Assembly: GCF_040112705.1 (NCBI RefSeq)
Contig: NZ_CP157804.1
Location: 312,501 to 376,500 of the forward strand
DNA: 64,000 nucleotides
Reading direction: 5' to 3'
Source: Flagellimonas sp. MMG031
GTDB taxonomy: Bacteria > Bacteroidota > Bacteroidia > Flavobacteriales > Flavobacteriaceae
The notes beneath the pieces are model-generated. The model saw only the letters and a list, made by a program, of their open reading frames with translations. It was not told where the DNA came from and searched no databases. Of this stretch, positions 35,223-44,234 are shown piece by piece. Numbering within the stretch: position 1 is the stretch's first letter; every line of letters begins with the position of its first letter. Position numbers and translations under genes: made by a program.

Positions 35223-36522
35223 GTGGTAAAGTAACTTTAATACGTTTTAATCTTTTTTTATCCATGCTTTCCACTACAAACAGATAGTCCTTGAAAGGTA
35301 CTTTTTCCCCGATTTTAGGAAAGCTTCCTGAAATTTCCAGCACGAATCCGGCAATGGTCTCGGATTCCCCTTTTTGACTTTCAAATTCGTTCTCCTCCTC
35401 TATTTTGGCAACGCGGTAGAAATCCTTGAGGGCAGTTTTGCCATCGAACACAAAATTGTAATCATCCAATTTGGAAAAGACCAAATCTTCATCATCAAAC
35501 TCATCGCTGATATCTCCCACGATTTCTTCGATGATATCTTCCAGGGTTACGATTCCCGATGTTCCCCCGTATTCATCCACCACAACGGCCAAGTGGTTCT
35601 TCTTATCCTGAAATTCCAAAAGCAGGTCGTCCAGTTTCTTGTTTTCGGGCACAAAATAGGGCTCGCGTATCAACGACATCCAATTAAAATTCTTTCTTTC
35701 TATGTAGGGCAACAGATCTTTGACATACAACACCCCAAGCACGTTGTCCATATTTTCGGAAAAAACTGGGATTCGGGAATAGCCATTTTCTTTTATTTCT
35801 TCCAACACTTCTGGAAACTTCATTTTTTCGTTGAGCGCAAAAATATCAATGCGTGGGCACATTACCTGTTTGGTATCGGTATTCCCGAAGGTAACGATGC
35901 CCTCGAGAATCTTCTGCTCCTCTTTGGTAGTATCTCCTTCGGAAGCCAATTCCAGAGCTTGCGATAGATGGTTGATGCTCAGGTTGGATTTTTTCTTGCC
36001 CAATTTGTCTTCCATAAAAAGGGTCACCGATCGCATGGGTGAGCTCAAGGGAGTGAAGATATAATTGAGCACCTTTAGCGGCACGGCAATGAACTGGGAA
36101 AACTGCACCCGATTGCGGTTTGCATAGATTTTTGGCAAAATTTCACCAAACATCAGTATTAAAAAGGTGGCCACTACCACTTCCAACAAAAAGCGGAGGG
36201 TGCCATCGATTTCTGCAAAAATGGTATTGCCAATAGAGCTAAAAAGCAACACTATCCCAATATTGATGGCATTATTGGTAATCAAAATAGTGGCCAATAA
36301 CTTTTTCGGCTTTGCCAGTAGCTCCACAATCAATTTGCTTCGGGACGAATTGCTTTCCTGCATTTCGTTCACATCGGTCTGAGATAGGCCAAAAAGGGCC
36401 ACCTCTGCTGCCGAAATAAGGGCTGAACAGGCCAACAACAGCACTAGCACAACTATTTTAATGGTAAAGACTCCACTGAAAGTGGAAAGGTAAAATGCCA
36501 AACTATGGGGCTCGGGATCCAA
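35212..36522 (-). CDS. gldE: Gliding motility protein GldE (CorC/HlyC family)
   Basis: A 436-residue inner-membrane protein. The N-terminal CNNM/DUF21 domain has three to four helices and GEILPKIYANRNR. Then come two CBS domains (VMCPRIDIFALNEKMKF, YSRIPVFSENMDNVLGVLYVKDLLP, VVVDEYGGTSGIVTLEDIIEEIVGDI) and a CorC_HlyC domain (ETIAGFVLEISGSFPKIGE). The best start is TTG at 36522, giving MDPEPHS as in relatives; no ATG is available before a stop codon, and the next Met is well inside. Acts with GldD in gliding and type IX secretion. Confidence 0.94.
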   Translation of the reverse strand: MDPEPHSLAFYLSTFSGVFTIKIVVLVLLLACSALISAAEVALFGLSQTDVNEMQESNSSRSKLIVELLAKPKKLLATILITNNAINIGIVLLFSSIGNTIFAEIDGTLRFLLEVVVATFLILMFGEILPKIYANRNRVQFSQFIAVPLKVLNYIFTPLSSPMRSVTLFMEDKLGKKKSNLSINHLSQALELASEGDTTKEEQKILEGIVTFGNTDTKQVMCPRIDIFALNEKMKFPEVLEEIKENGYSRIPVFSENMDNVLGVLYVKDLLPYIERKNFNWMSLIREPYFVPENKKLDDLLLEFQDKKNHLAVVVDEYGGTSGIVTLEDIIEEIVGDISDEFDDEDLVFSKLDDYNFVFDGKTALKDFYRVAKIEEENEFESQKGESETIAGFVLEISGSFPKIGEKVPFKDYLFVVESMDKKRLKRIKVTLPHEA

Positions 36523-36547
36523 TGTAGTATTGCTTTAAACTTTGTAT

Positions 36548-37009
36548 TTAGAATGGTAGGTCATCATCCTCTTCGGTATCTTCCATGGGTGCGGCCGAAC
36601 TTTGGCCACCCGCAGGTTCTTGGTAATTGGAAGGCGACGAACCGGATGACTGTGCATTGGCCATGCTCTCCTTTTTAGTGGTCAAAAAGGTAAAATCCTG
36701 TACATGCACTTCGGTAGTGTACCGCATATTGCCATCCTCTCCTTGCCATTGCCTGTTTTTTAAACGCCCCTCCACATAGACTTTGTCCCCTTTACTGAGG
36801 TATTTTTCACAGATCTCGGCGGCCTTATTGCGGACCACAATGTTATGCCAATCCGTATTGGTGACCCTTTCCCCAGTTTGCCTATTGGTATAGGTTTCGT
36901 TGGTGGCCAAAGGGAATCTGCCAATACAGTTTCCTCCTTCAAAATAGTGCATTTTCACTTCGTCTCCCAAATGCCCAATCAGCATTACTTTGTTCAATGT
37001 TCCGCTCAT
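36548..37009 (-). CDS. ssb: Single-stranded DNA-binding protein
   Basis: A 153-residue SSB with an N-terminal OB fold (MSGTLNKVMLIGHLGDEVKM, GRFPLATNETYTNRQTGE, TDWHNIVVRNKAAEICEKYL, GDKVYVEGRLKNRQWQ), a Gly/Ser/Gln/Pro linker and the acidic tip EEDDDLPF that recruits repair and replication partners. It lies between mutY (23 bases) and gldE (25 bases) on one strand. Confidence 0.97.
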   Translation of the reverse strand: MSGTLNKVMLIGHLGDEVKMHYFEGGNCIGRFPLATNETYTNRQTGERVTNTDWHNIVVRNKAAEICEKYLSKGDKVYVEGRLKNRQWQGEDGNMRYTTEVHVQDFTFLTTKKESMANAQSSGSSPSNYQEPAGGQSSAAPMEDTEEDDDLPF

Positions 37010-37032
37010 ATCTCTTTAATTTGTCAAAAGTA

Positions 37033-38070
37033 CTAAATTTTAAATGTCTTAATAAAATCAGCTATCAAAACCGGTACGGGAAAATCATGGATTTTTTTCC
37101 ACGGTATTCCTTCCTCTAATATATGGGAAGTTTTTAGGATCCAAAACTGTGTATGCAAATGTTGATGTGAAAGTTTGTGAATGATGGGTTCATTATTATA
37201 TAAGGACAGTGTCTCAATTTCTAACGGGGTATGGTTCACTTTCATTTTTTCTTTAATTTCTGCATCCTCCAACGGACCATCGGTTTCTAGGAGTGGAAAT
37301 TGATACAGGTTCTGCCATATACCCTTGCCCTTGCGTTGCTCCAAAACGGTATTCCCATTTCCATCCAACCATACCATATAATTAAAGTATCGTTTTCGCA
37401 CCTTGGTCTTGTTCAGTTTTATGGGCAGTATGTCCACCTTGTTCTCCTTAAGGGCCACACAACTTTCCTGCAACGGACAAAGCAGGCAGTAAGGTTTTTT
37501 GGGAGCACATTGTATGGCACCAAACTCCATGATACCCTGATTGTAGTCTCGAATATTCTCGGCATCCATCACCTCCCTGGCCAATTCCTTAAAATAGTTA
37601 ATGCCTTCGGTACTATTAATAGGTATATCCACCCCAAAATATCGAGAAAGTACCCGGTACACATTTCCATCCACAACAGGTTCGGGCACATCAAAACAAA
37701 AAGAGGCTATGGCACTTGCCGTATAGTCGCCTACTCCTTTTAATGTTTTAAGTTCTTCATAGGTATGTGGAAACTGACCATCAAATTCGGTAACAACCAT
37801 TTTGGCTGTGGTATGGAGATTACGCGCCCGGGAATAATATCCCAGCCCCTGCCACAACTTCAGCACCTGTTCCTCTGGTGCCTCCGCCAAATCGTAAACT
37901 GTGGGAAATGTTTCCACAAAACTCAAATAATAGGGCATCCCTTGGGCCACTCGGGTCTGCTGAAGTATAATTTCCGATAGCCAAACCCGGTAAGGGTCAC
38001 GGGTTTGTCTCCAAGGAAGATCGCGTTGATGTTCACGGTACCAATTCAGGATTTTCGGGGCAAAACTCAT
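37033..38070 (-). CDS. mutY: A/G-specific adenine glycosylase MutY
   Basis: Removes adenine mispaired with 8-oxoguanine. The 345 residues include LPWRQTRDPYRVWLSEIILQQT, the helix-hairpin-helix LKGVGDYTASAIASF, catalytic Asp in VVDGNVYRVLSR, and an iron-sulfur cluster loop with spacing Cys-x6-Cys-x2-Cys-x5-Cys (CAPKKPYCLLCPLQESC). A C-terminal Nudix-like domain follows from about residue 225. It leads the mutY-ssb-gldE-gldD unit, with a TACATTTG box 20 bases before the ATG. Confidence 0.97.
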   Translation of the reverse strand: MSFAPKILNWYREHQRDLPWRQTRDPYRVWLSEIILQQTRVAQGMPYYLSFVETFPTVYDLAEAPEEQVLKLWQGLGYYSRARNLHTTAKMVVTEFDGQFPHTYEELKTLKGVGDYTASAIASFCFDVPEPVVDGNVYRVLSRYFGVDIPINSTEGINYFKELAREVMDAENIRDYNQGIMEFGAIQCAPKKPYCLLCPLQESCVALKENKVDILPIKLNKTKVRKRYFNYMVWLDGNGNTVLEQRKGKGIWQNLYQFPLLETDGPLEDAEIKEKMKVNHTPLEIETLSLYNNEPIIHKLSHQHLHTQFWILKTSHILEEGIPWKKIHDFPVPVLIADFIKTFKI

Positions 38071-38089
38071 GGCTAAAAGTAATAAAGCC

Positions 38090-38097
38090 CAAATGTA
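38090..38097 (-). promoter_or_regulatory. Candidate -7 box of the mutY-ssb-gldE-gldD unit
   Basis: TACATTTG on the minus strand fits TAnnTTTG, 20 bases upstream of mutY. Confidence 0.45.
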
Positions 38098-38151
38098 TCA
38101 GTTTATATACTTAAAATTAAAGGGTTAAAGGGAAAGATTAATTATAATGTT

Positions 38152-38159
38152 TATATTTG
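38152..38159 (+). promoter_or_regulatory. Candidate -7 box of the HU gene
   Basis: TATATTTG fits TAnnTTTG exactly, 36 bases before the ATG at 38195. Confidence 0.5.
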
Positions 38160-38194
38160 CAAGCCGAAAAAAATTTGAAAATTAATAAGACGAA

Positions 38195-38485
38195 ATGACG
38201 AAAGCAGATATTGTAACTAGGATCTCGGAGAAACTAGGTATCGAAAAAGGAGATGTGCAAGCGACAGTGGAATCCTTTATGGAAGAGGTAAAATCATCCT
38301 TGGAGAATGGTGATAATGTTTATTTAAGAGGTTTTGGTAGTTTTATCATCAAAACCAGAGCGGAAAAGACAGGTAGAAACATCTCTAAGAACACTACCAT
38401 CAAAATTCCTGCGCACAATATCCCTGCATTCAAGCCTGCCAAAGTATTTGTGGAAGGCGTTAAGACCAACGTACAAATAAAATAA
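38195..38485 (+). CDS. HU family DNA-binding protein
   Basis: A 96-residue nucleoid protein that bends DNA as a dimer. It shows the HU/IHF fold: MTKADIVTRISEKLGIEKGDVQATVESFMEEV, the GDNVYLRGFGSF turn, and the DNA-binding arm with TGRNISKNTTIKIPAHNIPAFKPAK. It diverges from mutY and is followed 29 bases later by a 29-residue basic protein gene, the usual Bacteroidetes order hup, small basic protein, rng. Confidence 0.95.
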   Translation: MTKADIVTRISEKLGIEKGDVQATVESFMEEVKSSLENGDNVYLRGFGSFIIKTRAEKTGRNISKNTTIKIPAHNIPAFKPAKVFVEGVKTNVQIK

Positions 38486-38514
38486 TATAATTAACAACAC
38501 TAAAGCAAGAGCAT

Positions 38515-38604
38515 ATGCCGAGTGGAAAGAAAAGAAAAAGACATAAGGTAGCGACGCACAAGCGTAAGAAGCGTAGAAGAGCTAACCGACACAAGAAAAA
38601 GTAG
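38515..38604 (+). CDS. 29-residue basic protein (AURKAIP1/COX24-like)
   Basis: A tiny protein, MPSGKKRKRHKVATHKRKKR followed by RRANRHKKK, with over 60 percent Lys, Arg and His. It resembles the short AURKAIP1/COX24-type proteins annotated in Bacteroidetes and related to mitochondrial ribosome-associated proteins, so a ribosomal or rRNA-binding role is likely. The fixed location between the HU gene and rng supports a real gene. The stop codon is inside the 5' arm of the terminator. Confidence 0.85.
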   Translation: MPSGKKRKRHKVATHKRKKRRRANRHKKK

Positions 38605-38628
38605 TTGTTTCAACTACTTTTTCGTTTT
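38596..38628 (+). terminator. Terminator overlapping the small basic gene's stop
   Basis: Perfect 12-base arms AAAAAGTAGTTG (38596-38607) and CAACTACTTTTT (38611-38622), then CGTTTT. The 5' arm contains the last Lys codons and the TAG, so a terminating ribosome would melt the stem. Confidence 0.8.
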
Positions 38629-38757
38629 ACCCTATTACGTTCTTTGACATAGAGATTCAAGCAACGAATTTCAATCGGTTCGAAAAATGACCGATTCCAT
38701 ATATTGTTTAATCATTTGTCCCAAAATTAATCGTGGGACAGATAAAAATCGATTCAG

Positions 38758-40308
38758 GTGAATAGAGAATTAATCGTAAGATCTACTCCTGAAGCAGTCG
38801 ATTTTGCCTTACTAAAGGATGGAAAATTAGTAGAATTACACAAAGAAGAAGACAATAACAACTTTTCCGTAGGGGATATCTTCCTAGCCAAAATCAGAAA
38901 ACCCGTTACAGGCCTAAATGCAGCATTTGTCAATGTAGGTTATGAAAAAGATGCGTTCCTGCACTATCACGACCTGGGCCCGCAACTGTCTTCCATGTTG
39001 AAATTCATCAAAAATATTAGGACAGGGAAACTCAGAGAGTATTCCTTAAAAGATTTTCCATCTGAAAAAGACATTGACAAGAATGGCAGCATCAACGACG
39101 TGTTGAAAGCCAATCAGTCACTATTGGTACAAATTGTAAAAGAACCCATCTCCACCAAAGGACCACGAATAAGTTCCGAGCTTTCCATAGCCGGTCGTTA
39201 CTTGGTCATGGTGCCTTTTTCCGACCGTGTCTCGGTATCCCAAAAAATAGCGAGCAAAGAAGAAAAAGACAGGCTTATACGTCTTGTAAAGAGTATTAAG
39301 CCCAAAGGATTTGGAGTTATTATCCGTACCGTTGCAGAAGGCAAAAAGGTTGCTGAACTGGACAAGGATCTACAGAACTTGTTTTCCAAATGGACAAACA
39401 TGTGCAAGAAATTGTACAAAGCGCCCCATCCATCCAAAGTATTGGTGGAACTGAACAGGGCATCATCCATCCTTCGGGATGTATTCAACGATTCCTTTAC
39501 CGGAATTTATGTTGATGAAGAAACGCTTTACAACCAAATCAAGGATTATGTGCACGAGATTGCACCAGAGAAAGAATCCATTGTAAAGCAGTACACCGGT
39601 TCGGCCCCGATTTTTGAGAAATTCGGGATTGAGCGTCAAATCAAGACCTCGTTTGGCCGAACAGCATCCATGAGCCGAGGGGCTTATCTTGTTATCGAGC
39701 ATACCGAAGCATTGCACGTTATCGACGTGAACAGCGGCAACCGCTCCAACAAGGCCAAAAACCAAGAAGATACCGCACTCGAAGTCAACCTATTGGCAGC
39801 AACCGAAATTGCACGACAATTGCGCTTGCGCGATATGGGAGGAATCATTGTGGTAGATTTTATAGATATGACCAAAGGTGACCATCGACGCAAATTGTTC
39901 GACCACCTAAGGAACGAAATGAAGGACGACAGGGCCAAACATAAAATTTTGCCCCCCAGTAAATTCGGACTTGTCCAAATTACACGGCAAAGGGTCCGTC
40001 CCGAAATGAACATTAAAACCAGTGAGGAAAACCCGAACGTATCGGGTGCCGAAGTGGAAGCTCCCATTGTTTTGATCGATAAGATCCAAGCAGATTTGGA
40101 GCGAATCCTTAAACCGGACCGCAAAATCAACGGCATTGTATTGAACATACATCCTTTTATTGCGGCATACCTAACCAAAGGATTCCCATCCATTCGTTCC
40201 AAATGGTTTAAAATGTACAAGAAGTGGATTAAAATCCAACCTAGGGATGCCTATACATACCTAGAGTACCGTTTTAAGGACAAGGACGGTAAAACCATAA
40301 GACCATAA
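38758..40308 (+). CDS. rng: Ribonuclease G/E family protein
   Basis: Endoribonuclease for rRNA maturation and RNA turnover, 516 residues from a GTG start (NRELIVRSTPEAVDFALL). Seen in order: S1 domain (GDIFLAKIRKPVTGLNAAFVNVG), RNase H-like region, 5' sensor RGAYLVIEHTEALHVIDVNSGN with one catalytic Asp, and IIVVDFIDMTKGDHRRKLF with the other. The CxxC zinc-link that joins RNase E and G dimers is missing: the segment after QITRQRVRPEM reads NIKTSEENPNVSG, and the whole protein has one Cys. The dimer must be held another way. Confidence 0.95.
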   Translation: MNRELIVRSTPEAVDFALLKDGKLVELHKEEDNNNFSVGDIFLAKIRKPVTGLNAAFVNVGYEKDAFLHYHDLGPQLSSMLKFIKNIRTGKLREYSLKDFPSEKDIDKNGSINDVLKANQSLLVQIVKEPISTKGPRISSELSIAGRYLVMVPFSDRVSVSQKIASKEEKDRLIRLVKSIKPKGFGVIIRTVAEGKKVAELDKDLQNLFSKWTNMCKKLYKAPHPSKVLVELNRASSILRDVFNDSFTGIYVDEETLYNQIKDYVHEIAPEKESIVKQYTGSAPIFEKFGIERQIKTSFGRTASMSRGAYLVIEHTEALHVIDVNSGNRSNKAKNQEDTALEVNLLAATEIARQLRLRDMGGIIVVDFIDMTKGDHRRKLFDHLRNEMKDDRAKHKILPPSKFGLVQITRQRVRPEMNIKTSEENPNVSGAEVEAPIVLIDKIQADLERILKPDRKINGIVLNIHPFIAAYLTKGFPSIRSKWFKMYKKWIKIQPRDAYTYLEYRFKDKDGKTIRP

Positions 40309-40310
40309 CA

Positions 40311-40343
40311 AAAAAGCGACCCCAAACCGGGTCGCTTTTTTTG
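40311..40343 (+). terminator. Terminator of rng
   Basis: GCGACCC (40316-40322) pairs with GGGTCGC (40329-40335); flanking A and T runs extend the stem, followed by seven T residues. Confidence 0.88.
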
Positions 40344-40368
40344 TTTTTACCAGTTACTGGCAAAATCC

Positions 40369-40376
40369 TATTTTTG
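40369..40376 (+). promoter_or_regulatory. Candidate -7 box of the glycosidase gene
   Basis: TATTTTTG fits TAnnTTTG, 19 bases before the ATG at 40395. It supports that start over an upstream in-frame codon. Confidence 0.4.
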
Positions 40377-40394
40377 ATACTTAACATCCCTACC

Positions 40395-42764
40395 ATGAAA
40401 AAAACACTCTTCGTACTACTAGGCCTATTTGTTTTGGCGTGTGCTCCCCAAACCCAACAACCACTGACCGATATTTTACAAGATTCCCCGAACATATCAG
40501 GTAAAGAAGATTATTTGGAATCCCCTTTTGTTGCCGCGGGAGACAGGGTGTACATGGTGGGCCACCAAGACGGTAGTTTCCATCCTTTGGGCTGGCATAT
40601 CAAGGGAGAGATGGGAGGTATTTGGAACCATCCCATAAAACTGATGGACGGTTTTGAGGCACAATTGATCACTGAGCAAGGAGTGCTTCCTCTTGAAAAT
40701 GCATCAACCTTTACCAACTATCCCTACGCCAATAAACATACCTATACTTTTAAAAATGAAGGACTGCTTATTGAACGAGTTCAATTTGTACCCGATGGAA
40801 AACAGGGCATATTCGTTCAATTTATCCTCAAAAATAATGGAGAAGACAACTTTGAGGGGGAGTTCAACTTCGTAGGGCACTCCAACTTGAGGCCAACCTG
40901 GTTGGGAGAACGTTCCAACATGATCGATTCCAAAGATTCGGGCTCTTTTGAAGAATCGCATTGGGTGGTGAAAGACAGTATCAACCCTTGGTACACTGTG
41001 TTTGGATCTAATCAAAACCCCCTTACTTCTGAAACCCTTTCCGATTCCCTTAAACCCAATGGAGCATCCCACTCACTCACCTATGCGGTGACTATTCCTG
41101 CCAAATCGGAAACGACCCTAAATTTTTCCATTGCTGGATCCTATCATTCGAAAGAAGAAGCTATCAGTACTTTTCTTGATATTTTGACCGACCATCACGC
41201 CATGGCAGCGGAGAAAAAACTTCGCTATGAACAATTGTCCCAACAGTCCAAACTGACCATTCCCGACAAACAATTGCAAGAAACCTTTGAATGGTTGAAG
41301 TACAACTGCGATTGGCTGGTGCGCACCGTTCCCGAGATAGGCACGGGCATTGGTGCCGGGATTGCAGACTACCCTTGGTGGTTTGGGGTGGACAGTGAAT
41401 ATGCCCTTAAAGGTTACATGGCCGTAGGCCAAGATGATGTCGTGGAACAGACCATCCAGCTTTTGGACAGCGTTTCAATGGCGGTAAACGGCAATGGTCG
41501 GATTTTACATGAGATGTCTACCAATGGCGTCGTCTTCAATGAAGGCAACATCAACGAAACCCCTCAGTTTGCCTCCTTGATATGGGAGATTTACAAATGG
41601 AACGGCGATAAAACTTTTCTGGAGAAGTACTTTCCAACCATACAAAAAGGACTAAAATGGCTTTTGGAAGCCAATGATGCCGACAACAACCTGTTTCCAG
41701 ACGGTTTTGGCATGATGGAAATTCATGGTCTGGACAGCGAAATGATCGATGTGGCCTCCTACACCCAGCGCGCTTTCTCCGATGCCGCCCTGATGGCCTT
41801 GGAACTTGACCAAGCTGATCTAGCCGAGGAATATCAAGAAGTGGCGGATGAATTAAAGGAAAAAATCAATACCGAATTCTGGTCGGAAACCTTTGGGTCC
41901 TATGCTGATTTTATAGGGACAGATGCACAGGCACTTCGATTGATAGAGGATGCCTTGGTTAGAGCGGACACCTTGAACAAACCATGGGCCGTAGAGGAAC
42001 TTAAGGCAACTAGGCAAGAAATTTTGAAAAACCCATCCAACAAGGCAAGGCCATTTGTGCTGTATCACAATTGGGTGGTGAATACACCCATGGAGATGGG
42101 AATTGCAGACAGTACCAAGGCGATTACAGCTTTGGACAACGCCAAAAAATTTACGAATCCCTTTGGTGTGTTCGTAACGGGAATCGACCGTGATGAGACC
42201 GCTGGGGAGGACGAAGGCTCGTTCCAAGGCAGCAAGGTGTTTTCGTATACGGGAGCCGTAATGACCTTGCCCTCCGGCGTACAAGCCGTAGCTGAAAATA
42301 ATTATGGCAGACCGGACCAAGCCTTGGACTATTTAAAGCGGATGTCACGTTCCTTTAGCTATGCGCTTCCCGGCAGTATTTACGAGGTTTCACCAGATTA
42401 TGGGATGATGACCCAGGCATGGAACATCTATGCCTTTGCGGTTCCCATTGTGAACCAATTTTTTGGTATCAAGCCCATGGCGCACCAAAAAACAGTCATT
42501 ATAGAGCCGCAAATGCCAAGTGAATGGGACAACGCCTCTCTCGAAAATGTCAAGATTGGGAACAACCTTATTTCGGTTTGGCATAGCACATCGGAAAATG
42601 GGCATCAAATCAAAATCACACAAAACCAACCCGACTGGAAAATCCGGGTGGTTTTACCCGGTGATGGCTACACTGTACAGGAAGGCAACCCTCAAACTGA
42701 AACCAAAAACGGTAAAACCGTATTTACGTTTACCGAACCCTCTATGATTATTGGAAAAAATTAG
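40395..42764 (+). CDS. Lipoprotein six-hairpin (alpha/alpha)6 glycosidase
   Basis: A 789-residue lipoprotein (lipobox LFVLAC, Cys near residue 15). An N-terminal beta-sandwich (about 30-280) precedes an (alpha/alpha)6 barrel with DYPWWFGVDSEYALKGYMAVGQ, EGNINETPQFASLIWEIYKW, DGFGMMEIHGLDSEMIDVASY and the Glu-rich DRDETAGEDEGSFQGSKVFSYTGAVM. A C-terminal beta domain ends the protein. This is the layout of amylo-alpha-1,6-glucosidase and GH15/GH63-like enzymes, but the exact family and substrate are unclear. It is followed one base later by recX. Confidence 0.85.
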   Translation: MKKTLFVLLGLFVLACAPQTQQPLTDILQDSPNISGKEDYLESPFVAAGDRVYMVGHQDGSFHPLGWHIKGEMGGIWNHPIKLMDGFEAQLITEQGVLPLENASTFTNYPYANKHTYTFKNEGLLIERVQFVPDGKQGIFVQFILKNNGEDNFEGEFNFVGHSNLRPTWLGERSNMIDSKDSGSFEESHWVVKDSINPWYTVFGSNQNPLTSETLSDSLKPNGASHSLTYAVTIPAKSETTLNFSIAGSYHSKEEAISTFLDILTDHHAMAAEKKLRYEQLSQQSKLTIPDKQLQETFEWLKYNCDWLVRTVPEIGTGIGAGIADYPWWFGVDSEYALKGYMAVGQDDVVEQTIQLLDSVSMAVNGNGRILHEMSTNGVVFNEGNINETPQFASLIWEIYKWNGDKTFLEKYFPTIQKGLKWLLEANDADNNLFPDGFGMMEIHGLDSEMIDVASYTQRAFSDAALMALELDQADLAEEYQEVADELKEKINTEFWSETFGSYADFIGTDAQALRLIEDALVRADTLNKPWAVEELKATRQEILKNPSNKARPFVLYHNWVVNTPMEMGIADSTKAITALDNAKKFTNPFGVFVTGIDRDETAGEDEGSFQGSKVFSYTGAVMTLPSGVQAVAENNYGRPDQALDYLKRMSRSFSYALPGSIYEVSPDYGMMTQAWNIYAFAVPIVNQFFGIKPMAHQKTVIIEPQMPSEWDNASLENVKIGNNLISVWHSTSENGHQIKITQNQPDWKIRVVLPGDGYTVQEGNPQTETKNGKTVFTFTEPSMIIGKN

Positions 42765-42765
42765 G

Positions 42766-43254
42766 ATGATGGCCACGTACGAATCCCCCAAAAAATATTA
42801 TTCGGTTCAGGAAGCTACGGCTAAAATGGAGCATTATTGCGCCTACCAAGAACGTTGCCACAAAGAGGTGATGGACAAATTGAAGTCCATGAACATGATT
42901 CCTGAGGCCATCGACCAAATTGTGGGACATCTTATCCAAGAAAATTACCTGAACGAGGAACGCTTCGCCAAAGCTTTTGCCCGAGGTAAATTCCAAATCA
43001 AAAAATGGGGGACGAACAGGATTGTTCGGGAACTTAAGTTCAGGGATATTTCTGCATACAACATCAAAAGTGCCCTGGCAGAAATCCAGAACGAGGATTA
43101 CCTAAAAACGTTTGATGAATTGGCCAAAAAAAGGTTGGGTCAAATCAAGGAGACCAATCCGTTCAAAAAAAAGAAAAAGTTGGCCGATTATCTACTCTAT
43201 CGGGGTTGGGAAAGTCACTTGGTCTACGAAAAAGCGAACGAACTCGTGAAATAA
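42766..43254 (+). CDS. recX: Regulatory protein RecX
   Basis: Modulates RecA filaments. The 162-residue product has three helical repeats typical of RecX: MEHYCAYQERCHKEVMDKLKS, IVGHLIQENYLNEERFAKAFARGK, WGTNRIVRELKFRDISAYNIKSAL and the last LADYLLYRGWESHLVYE. The start at 42766 is chosen because an upstream in-frame codon would lie inside the glycosidase gene. recA is not in the window. Its 3' end faces the JmjC gene two bases away. Confidence 0.93.
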   Translation: MMATYESPKKYYSVQEATAKMEHYCAYQERCHKEVMDKLKSMNMIPEAIDQIVGHLIQENYLNEERFAKAFARGKFQIKKWGTNRIVRELKFRDISAYNIKSALAEIQNEDYLKTFDELAKKRLGQIKETNPFKKKKKLADYLLYRGWESHLVYEKANELVK

Positions 43255-43256
43255 GT

Positions 43257-44126
43257 TCAGTTCTGCAGCAATAGTTTTTGGGTCCGCTCCACAGCCTTTT
43301 CATTCTTCCAATCAATCCATTCCTGCCCTTTGATTTTGCGCATCAAATTATCAAAATGACGCATCACGAAGATGTTATAGATTGCCCTGCCCAGATTTTT
43401 GGGTTTTCTGGCGATGGCCCTGAGGCTCATCGAAAATCCGGGAGTCACATATTTCATATAATGCCAGTACCCTTCAGGGATGTACAACACATTTCCGTGT
43501 TCCAAACGGGTTACATGTCCCTTGGCATGTTGCAACGCTGGCCATTGTTCCAAATCGGGATTGGCAAAGTCGATATCCTCCCTCGTAATCAAGGAGTGGG
43601 GCACCTTATACAAAAATTTGGTTTCTTCCTGGGAAAAAAGAATACACTCCTTCTTCCCTTCAAAATGAAAGTGAAAAATATTGGCCAAATCAATGTCGTA
43701 GTGCATGAAGGTGTAGGAATCCTCACCTCCAAAAAAGAGCATGGGCAGCCCTTTCATCAGCCGAAGTCCAAAATCGGGATAGGAAAAATCCTTTTGCAAT
43801 TCGGGGACTTCCTTTAAAATGTTCCAGAGAAATATCCGGTATTTGGTAGGGCCATTTTTTAGAAGATCCACATAATCCGCCATTTTCATTTTGGCATGTG
43901 GTTCGTTAAAGCCTTCGTCGTGCTTCACAGGACGATCATCGTACAAAGGAACTTCCTTATGACCCGCAATTTCTTTCATGTAGTCCAAACTCCATTTGGA
44001 ATACGCTGGCCAATCCTCAATAAACCGTTCGATGACCACCGGTTTTTGGGGCTTGAAATAGTTTTGGAGAAACGCTTCCTTGGAAAGGGTCTTCTCCCGA
44101 GGTATCTGTTCAAGATTCAGCTTCAA
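43257..44126 (-). CDS. JmjC/cupin-like 2-oxoglutarate-dependent oxygenase
   Basis: A 289-residue cytoplasmic protein of the cupin_8/JmjC type. Iron ligands appear as His-x-Asp in MHYDIDLANIFHFHFEGKK and the distal His in LYIPEGYWHYMKY. Also typical are KPVVIERFIEDWPAYSKW at the N-terminus and GKKECILFSQEE for 2-oxoglutarate binding. Such enzymes hydroxylate proteins (as FIH and ribosomal oxygenases do) or small molecules; the target cannot be told here. Single gene on the minus strand. Confidence 0.9.
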   Translation of the reverse strand: MKLNLEQIPREKTLSKEAFLQNYFKPQKPVVIERFIEDWPAYSKWSLDYMKEIAGHKEVPLYDDRPVKHDEGFNEPHAKMKMADYVDLLKNGPTKYRIFLWNILKEVPELQKDFSYPDFGLRLMKGLPMLFFGGEDSYTFMHYDIDLANIFHFHFEGKKECILFSQEETKFLYKVPHSLITREDIDFANPDLEQWPALQHAKGHVTRLEHGNVLYIPEGYWHYMKYVTPGFSMSLRAIARKPKNLGRAIYNIFVMRHFDNLMRKIKGQEWIDWKNEKAVERTQKLLLQN

Positions 44127-44234
44127 AATTTCAAGGAATTAGCAAAAGCTAAATTACGAAAACGTTTTGAAATGGTTACGAAAACCCATCCTTTTGAGAC
44201 TGGCCTGACTTATACTGGGATACTTCGTTTGGTG

